Part shown: piece by piece, positions 58,478 to 64,000 of the stretch
How positions within the stretch are numbered: the first letter of the stretch is position 1
Layout of the letters: every line of letters begins with the position of its first letter
Made by a program: the position numbers and the translations under genes
Assembly (NCBI GenBank): GCA_023653785.1
Contig: JAMKCH010049087.1
Coordinates: 1 to 64,000 of the forward strand
DNA length: 64,000 nt
Origin: Ophioderma brevispina
Taxonomy: Eukaryota > Echinodermata > Ophiuroidea > Amphilepidida > Ophiodermatidae
Reading direction: 5' to 3'
The notes under the pieces: model-generated
What the model was told of the DNA's origin: nothing
Database searches by the model: none
What the model saw: only the letters and a program-made list of their open reading frames with translations

Positions 58478-59849
58478 CGGGGGACTGGTCGGGGAGGAGG
58501 TGGGGGATACAGTGGGTTGTTGCACCTGATATGCTGGTCGGACTACAGGTGTCCGTCACAACTTGTTGAGTTCATAGTCTCAAGGTGGAAGACGGTGAAA
58601 TGAGCTGTATGGAAGGTCAGGGACAGAAGGTTGGGAACACAAAAAGTGCCTACGATTTAGTAGGGCCTGATGTAGCATTGAGTGGTACTGTGTGCTTGGG
58701 GAATTGCTGTAGTTCCACATGGATTTCATTCAACCATGTTTTGGTCATAAGCATCATTGGTAGCTCCCACTTATGTCCCATGACCACTTTCAGGTCAAGG
58801 TCATAACAAAGGTCAATATGGCCGAAAATGTGATTTTCCTAAAAAGGCTTACTACTACTCTACTAACTCCTACAAAGTTAAAACATGACATGATCACATG
58901 AATCCATGCATATTAATCACATGTACTTGGTTGTCTTATGGTCCCTACAAACGAAATGAGGTCAAGGTCATTAAGGGGCATTTCTGATTTTAAGCTTTTT
59001 TAAGCGTTTCAAGAATTGTTCCCCAGAACTAAGACCTATAGATTTTTTTATTTGAAACTGGAACAAATGCAGTTTTGGCTGTGTACATATGTGTATTTTT
59101 TAAAATCGGAATCAAAGGTCATTAAGGAGAAGGAGGGTGTCAAATTGTCAATTTTTGCACAAAAACTGTTGGATTTCCATTGAGAGCATCAATGATGCTA
59201 AGTCAAATCGCTGATTTCCATCGGGAGCATCGTCGATGCTAGTCCATTTGCAAAATACATAGGCAGGATAATGCAACGAACACAGAATAAATTTATCACC
59301 AATGTCCATTGAGACTTTGGATCATTATGAAGCTATTCTTTGAATTGTTTCAGGTCATGTGCCAAATGCCATTGTCCACGTGGACACAATTCTATCTAGT
59401 TGAAATTTCTTTTGCCCCCCCCTTTCTGAAGTGTGGGCTCCACCATTGATTATGATGTTTCTACATGTGTGCTAACCCTAAATTGTGTCATCTACTTCTA
59501 ACTGTGAAATTCAGACACAATAGCAATAATAATACAAAATAAATACTTTCATTCACCATTATAAAAGCCCATGCTATATTAACATGCACTTCCCTCCATT
59601 GTTTCAAATGGACACAGTAATGTAGGCATTACCAGGTGTGTTTGTTGTTGTTTTTTTTTTTCCCCTAAACCTATAGGTGACTGTCCACTATAACAATATG
59701 TCAAGATAGTTTTGGAGTGCCGTCACTCATTGACTGCTTTTGAAACAGCTTTTTTGTAAACAGATTTGTTTAAGTAAACAATTTCCACGATAATAAAACC
59801 CCTTATAAACAGTTGCCCTTCATGAATTGTCATGCCCCTGGGCACAATA
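57303..59849. other. Non-coding stretch with repeats of GGTCA-type phrases
   Basis: From 58790 to 59130 'caaggtcat' and 'ggtcattaagg' recur irregularly. At 59170-59245 'gatttccat.gagagcatc..gatgcta' occurs twice in tandem. Otherwise nothing recognised apart from the G run listed separately. Confidence 0.5.
58439..58477 (+). repeat. Uninterrupted run of 39 G
   Basis: 39 consecutive G on the plus strand followed by C and further G-rich sequence to about 58505. Proline- and glycine-rich ORFs across it are artefacts. Confidence 0.95.
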
Positions 59850-60319
59850 CAGGCTGTGCCAGGAAAAAAAAAAAAATATACAATAACACATGTGTTTTAG
59901 ACATAATTTGTTGGCAATAAATTAAGTTTAATTGTTACATATTGATGAGATAAAAGGTTGTAGCTTCTAGAAATGTGTCTTTCATGTTCATACGTGGGTT
60001 TAAAAGACGGAGAATATAGACAATTCTCTGAGCATGAAAAAATCACTTGGCCACTTTCCTCGGATTTTGCCGATTGTGCATTCAGCGTGACACCTCTTCA
60101 GTGTGCATTCAATGGGCGAAAGTGAACCAGTGATTTCTTGAATGTATCAGAGAAAGGTCTGTTTATTTGGCTATAGACCAAGTATGAACACGAAATAAAC
60201 GTATTTATGCGGCTACAACCTTGTTGCAATCTCAATATGTAACAATCGATCAAAATTTGGCCAACAAAATTCGAAAAACTCTTTTTCTCTGATTGTATAG
60301 TTTTTTCTGGCACAGCCTG
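59850..60319. mobile_element. Mariner-like MITE, TA-flanked
   Basis: Begins CAGGCTGTGCCAGGAAAAA and ends GGCACAGCCTG, with TA on both sides (59848-59849, 60320-60321). The arms share 'ttacatattgatgaga' or its variant, GGTTGTAGC and 'gttcatac'. The 470-bp body is non-coding; the long minus ORF at 60098-60725 merely crosses its end. Termini match the two larger elements at 24221 and 30192. Confidence 0.88.
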
Positions 60320-60321
60320 TA

Positions 60322-61466
60322 TGGTATATAATGGTAAAATGAATGAAACATTGGGTAGGCCTACCCATCCAAACTGTCAAAATGTTCCCGGCCAATTGTG
60401 GTAGATGTTGCCTGATGAAGGCCCATAACAAAGAGTTGGGATGGTGTCCTGTTGCCCTCCGTTCGTAACTTATGGTGGTTCCAAATGTTGGTGACTTCAG
60501 AAGCAAGTAGTCATATGTGGCAAAAACAACTGTAGTAAGCAGAACATATCCACTCACTATCAGGATCAAGCAGTCCTCTGTCTCTAAATCACCAAATAAT
60601 TTGTAAATTGTGGGGAGGGACCTGTGTGCTACATCACAGCCACATACCTCATCCGAGTTGTTGTGGACATGGATCCTGTAATGACGGATCCCCTGCCAGG
60701 TCCACGCAGCGGATTGATCACGCAAAAATATGCACCATCACATTTTCCTCCCCCCCATGATCATAACGAACCCTAGATGGCATCCCCACTGTTCAGTTTT
60801 GTTCTGTAAATACTTCAGCCTGTTTTGGGCACATTGTTGTGCCTGCATTTCAAGTATGTATTACCCCCTGTAACCTCTACCCATCTACTCCACCATGCAC
60901 GACAAATTTCCACCTGTATCCATGCAATATAAACAGTGACATAATAATGATTTCATGGTGAATTTAAAAATGGGCGAATGAAAGGAAAATTTAACAGTAA
61001 AATTCAACAGAGACACCCTGCACCCCTAGAAATAAGTCCAGAGAATAAGATGGGTATACCGCCACCTATACTCATGTTGTCATACTAAACGCCTATTTTA
61101 GGTAGAATTGGGTTTCGTCAAAACTAAACAAAACCACACAAAGGAATTCAATGCACATAACTTGCTATCAGGCGCGATTGCGCTCTGTACAGAGTGAGCC
61201 TTTGAGGATTAAATATGCTTGACACGCTGGTGTCTCAGGCCGCCACCAGGGTTGCATTATGCACAGTGCAACATCATTGATTTATTCGTTTTGAGTACCA
61301 GATGAATTAGAATAAATCTATTCAGCCTTGTTATGGTAATGAGCTAATCCAATGTGATTAAGCGGGAATTTTGTATTGATGGCTTGGTTAAATCATCTTC
61401 CGGCTTGCTCGCACCGTGTACTGCACACTTATCTGTAAAATTTTGATATTTATAATTCGGGAGCTG
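60322..61466. other. Unassigned stretch, part possibly coding on the minus strand
   Basis: A minus-strand open stretch of about 130 codons (60322-60725) includes GIRHYRIHVHNNSDE and CLILIVSGYVLLTTVVFATY, the latter membrane-like. An in-frame splice donor GTATGT follows NNSDE. I cannot tell an exon from chance. The rest is AT-rich without features. Confidence 0.35.
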
Positions 61467-62105
61467 TTTATTTATTTAATCTATTCTTTAGCATGATAAA
61501 ACGCTGATTGCCAAGGAGGCCCTGCGTAACATACTATACAACAATATGATAATACATGATACAATGTAATACGATCATATAATATAAAGGTCATACTGAT
61601 AAAGAGGATTTAAAACTATGATACACAAGAGAATGCTTAAATTGAGAGAGGCTCATAGTGTTATAGCTACAACATCGGATATCAGCAGGAAGGCTATTCC
61701 ACACTTTTGCAGCATGTGAGTGGAAAGTACGTTTTTCCTGCATTATCATTCCTAGGATGGTTCATATAAAGAATAATTGGATTGACTCCTGGTACCCTTT
61801 GAAATGAATGTCATACATAAAGTAAACTGAGATGACAGGTAGTAGGAGCCACACCATTAAACATTTAAAAGTGATACTAACATTTTTATGGCCACCTTTG
61901 AAATCTAATTCCATTGGCAAATCATTCATCATGTCAACCAACAGAAGTTCTATGTCAGGCACAGAGAATAATGCGAGCCAATCTATTATGAAGAATTTGA
62001 GTTTGAAAGCTCAGAAGAACAATTAGACCACACAGAGCTGCAGTAATCAAAACTTGATGTCATGTTGTCAGGTGTATTAATGTGCAAATAGTTCTTTTGG
62101 GCCTA
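61467..62105 (-). pseudogene. CR1/Jockey-like retrotransposon 3' end
   Basis: On the minus strand: SSFDYCSSVWSNCSSEL, then in shifting frames a RLARIILC-type motif, VDMMNDLPMEL, VSITFKCL, and near 61750-61620 KRTFHSHAAKVWNSLPADIR and MSLSQFKHSLVYHSFK. The FDYCSVVWGN and FxxRAAKVWNSLP blocks mark the C-terminus of these LINE proteins. A TAAA-type tail lies at the 3' end (plus 61467-61481). 5'-truncated and frameshifted. Confidence 0.85.
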
Positions 62106-62205
62106 TAAATATGTTGAAAATTTGTTAAATATACAATGTTAATTTGATATTACAGTATATTTCATAGTATATCCATACAGGAATGTGTTGTACATAGAAG
62201 TGACT

Positions 62206-62907
62206 GTTGGAAGCTTTACTTGGGGGTGTGGCTTAAGATATGTTATTGTTGTGCACTGTCCCATGCTTCCTGTGAAAGGCTTTAATAGGGTAGGCCTTAC
62301 TAAGGCACATGTGCTAGACATGTATGTGTGTAATATCATGTCGTGCAAAAGCTAGTCACTGATTGGTCAATAAATAGCTTGATATTGAGTGCAGAATTAA
62401 AAGTCAGTCTTTGTCTGGAAGTTCGAGGAAGAGGTTGTAAGGAGTATTGCAGTCATGTATATATGTCAAATAAAGAGAAGCTTGTAAAAGAAGTGTTTGA
62501 CTGTTTAATTTACAAGGACTCTAATGCGACGGACATGCTCCGCACATGTAATTGTGTATCGGTTACTTCAATATACCCTAAGTGCGGTAATTGTGGTTCT
62601 CTCCGGCCGTTCGGTAAAACGGGAAAAACATCACACGGTGGAAGCGGAAAAGAGACAGAAGGTAAAATTGTCATCGCAAGCTACAGAACTTTGTGGTATT
62701 CACAAATCGTCCTTTCTGTTCTACAAAATTGAAAGTGTTCAATCAAGGCAGCAGCTTTTGAAACTGTTCGTGTTTCAAAATGGCGGCGTCGTGTTGACAG
62801 ATTTTAAAATGTTAAGTGCGTGCGGGATATGTGGTGGGTTTATATCCTGAAAGCATGGGGTCATCAACGTACTACAAAGTTAAGTTTCTTTGCTGTAGGT
62901 TAGTTCA
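62206..62907 (+). repeat. Candidate 5' LTR of the plus-strand Gypsy element
   Basis: May start TGTTGGAAGC at 62206 and end TTCA at 62907, just before a PBS-like ATTGGGGAGCTGG. It contains GATTGGTCAATAAATAGC, resembling a CAAT box plus TATA-like element, and AATAAA at about 62471. With no partner LTR in the window, the boundaries are inference. Confidence 0.4.
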
Positions 62908-64000
62908 ATTGGGGAGCTGGCAATTGGAGGAGATGATCAACTTTTCTACATAATTATTGTGTAACCAAGTTTGTGTATGTCTACGCATCCTTGTGTGTTT
63001 TAGGGAAAAGTGGCGTCCATTCAGCGGGAAGCAAGTCTGCAAGAACTAGTGTTCATGATTTGTCCGGGGCTTGAGAACCAGTACAGGCAAAGTAAGTTTA
63101 ATTGTGGGCGTCTATCATAAGTCCCACAGAATGCTAAAGTGATTTTATCAAGTTTGTAAGTTAGTTTATGTGAAATTTTATATGTATTAATTTAGATAAT
63201 TTCTTATTTCAACTTTGCAATTGTTTAGATATCAGAATTATATGAAAATACTTTTGTAGTATTACTTAAGTATTATTAGGTCAGGGATTTCTTTCCACAT
63301 CATATTGTGTCACAATGCCTATTACAAGAAGCAAGGAAACTGACGGAGATGGGGTATCGAGTGAAGAACCTCCGCTGGTATCTGAGGGTTTTCCAAAGAG
63401 CATTGGTTACCATATTTGGAATTGCAAATGAAAAATCAAATATAACTAAACTATCAGAAATGAAGATAAGAAAAAGAACGTCAAATTGAACTAGACTTAT
63501 TAAGAAATGAGATAAAGAAAAGAACTTGCATTTTTAAGATAAAGACAAAGAAGTTCAAATTGAACATAGAACGTTTAGAAATGAGATAAAAGAAAGAACG
63601 GCAATCTGAATTTGCGTAACTTGAACTAGCTGAAAAGGCTAAGGACCAATGAATGAAAGTATCCACAAATCCACAAAGTAAACCAGAATCAATGGCGGTT
63701 CCGCTTTTGCGGTATATGAAGGACAATAGATGTATCTTAGGGGGGCCTTTGAATTGCTTGCTGAGAAACAATGGGTGGCACGTTCCAATGGGCGAGAGCA
63801 TTTGATTCCTATTTGTCAGGTAAGGCAAAGGAAATTTTTGCCAATCTCACATAATTAGTCGCAGACTAATGAAATTCTTAGGTCAGCCATATTGGCCAAG
63901 TATGAAATAAATGCAGAATCTTACCGCTTGAAATTTCCGTACCAGTGGGTCACAAAGCAACGGACACGAGATCTGAATGGGTGAATGATTTGACATACTA
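62908..64000 (+). pseudogene. Gypsy-type gag, 5' part, continues past the window
   Basis: A PBS-like site (62908-62920) is followed 400 bases later by ATG at 63315 and MPITRSKETDGDG, a common Gypsy gag start. A Lys/Glu-rich coiled-coil region with repeated 'aaatgagataaa..aagaac' follows, then across stops GEAMGGTFQWARAFDSYLSGKAKEIF (read in two pieces) and YEINAESYRL, the capsid blocks that normally follow. Frameshifts and stops are present within the first 200 codons. The remainder, with protease and pol, lies beyond 64000. Its gag is related in design to the minus-strand copy at the other end of the window. Confidence 0.75.

Noticed and set aside
58269..58569. ORFs rich in proline or glycine
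   Set aside because: Produced by translating the 39-base G run on either strand.
60098..60725. 170-codon minus-strand ORF as one protein
   Set aside because: It runs across the end of the TA-flanked MITE at 59850-60319, so at most its upstream part could be coding.

Overview
The window looks like animal nuclear DNA: AT-rich, intron-dense and packed with repeats. The repeat types are non-LTR retrotransposons of several clades, two Gypsy LTR elements, a tRNA-derived SINE, many short inverted-repeat elements and several satellite arrays. The mix (L1-Tx1, RTE-like and CR1-like LINEs, Gypsy gag with a SCAN-like capsid) fits a marine invertebrate, perhaps a deuterostome. I cannot name the species.

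Only one gene is identified with confidence: six consecutive internal plus-strand exons (4905-34671) of an Xaa-Pro aminopeptidase most like the secreted or membrane form XPNPEP2. They encode about 260 residues of the two non-catalytic N-terminal creatinase-like domains. All five internal junctions keep phase, and one intron is of the GC-AG type. The first exons and the whole metal-binding catalytic domain are not visible, although 29 kb follow the last exon. A second set of well-formed but unrecognised candidate exons lies on the plus strand at 40.5-51.2 kb. A candidate last exon of a minus-strand gene lies at 57.2 kb.

Layout. 1-2852: minus-strand Gypsy remnant (gag, protease, PBS-like site, candidate LTR). 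4905-7745: exons 1-3 with a MITE and a LINE fragment between them. 7746-32553: a 24.8 kb intron holding a 360-bp satellite, a 5.9-kb foldback element with satellite-like arms and nested MITEs, an L1-Tx1 copy with target-site duplication that is itself interrupted by a MITE, a hAT-type MITE, two TA-flanked mariner-like elements, minisatellites, a 478-bp tandem duplication and a LINE tail. 32554-34671: exons 4-6. 34690-36905: decayed RTE-like element. 37590-38790: 120-bp satellite. 40464-51172: candidate exons, a 1.8-kb TIR element full of TAGGTAC motifs, and a 150-bp satellite. 52-56.7 kb: local duplications, MITEs and a LINE fragment. 57-64 kb: candidate terminal exon, 39-base G run, mariner-like MITE, CR1-like LINE end and the 5' part of a plus-strand Gypsy element that runs off the window.

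There is no operon-type organisation. Apart from the aminopeptidase exons, most recognisable coding sequence is retroelement debris with stops and frameshifts. Frequent small indels and homopolymer differences between satellite copies may be real decay or long-read assembly error.
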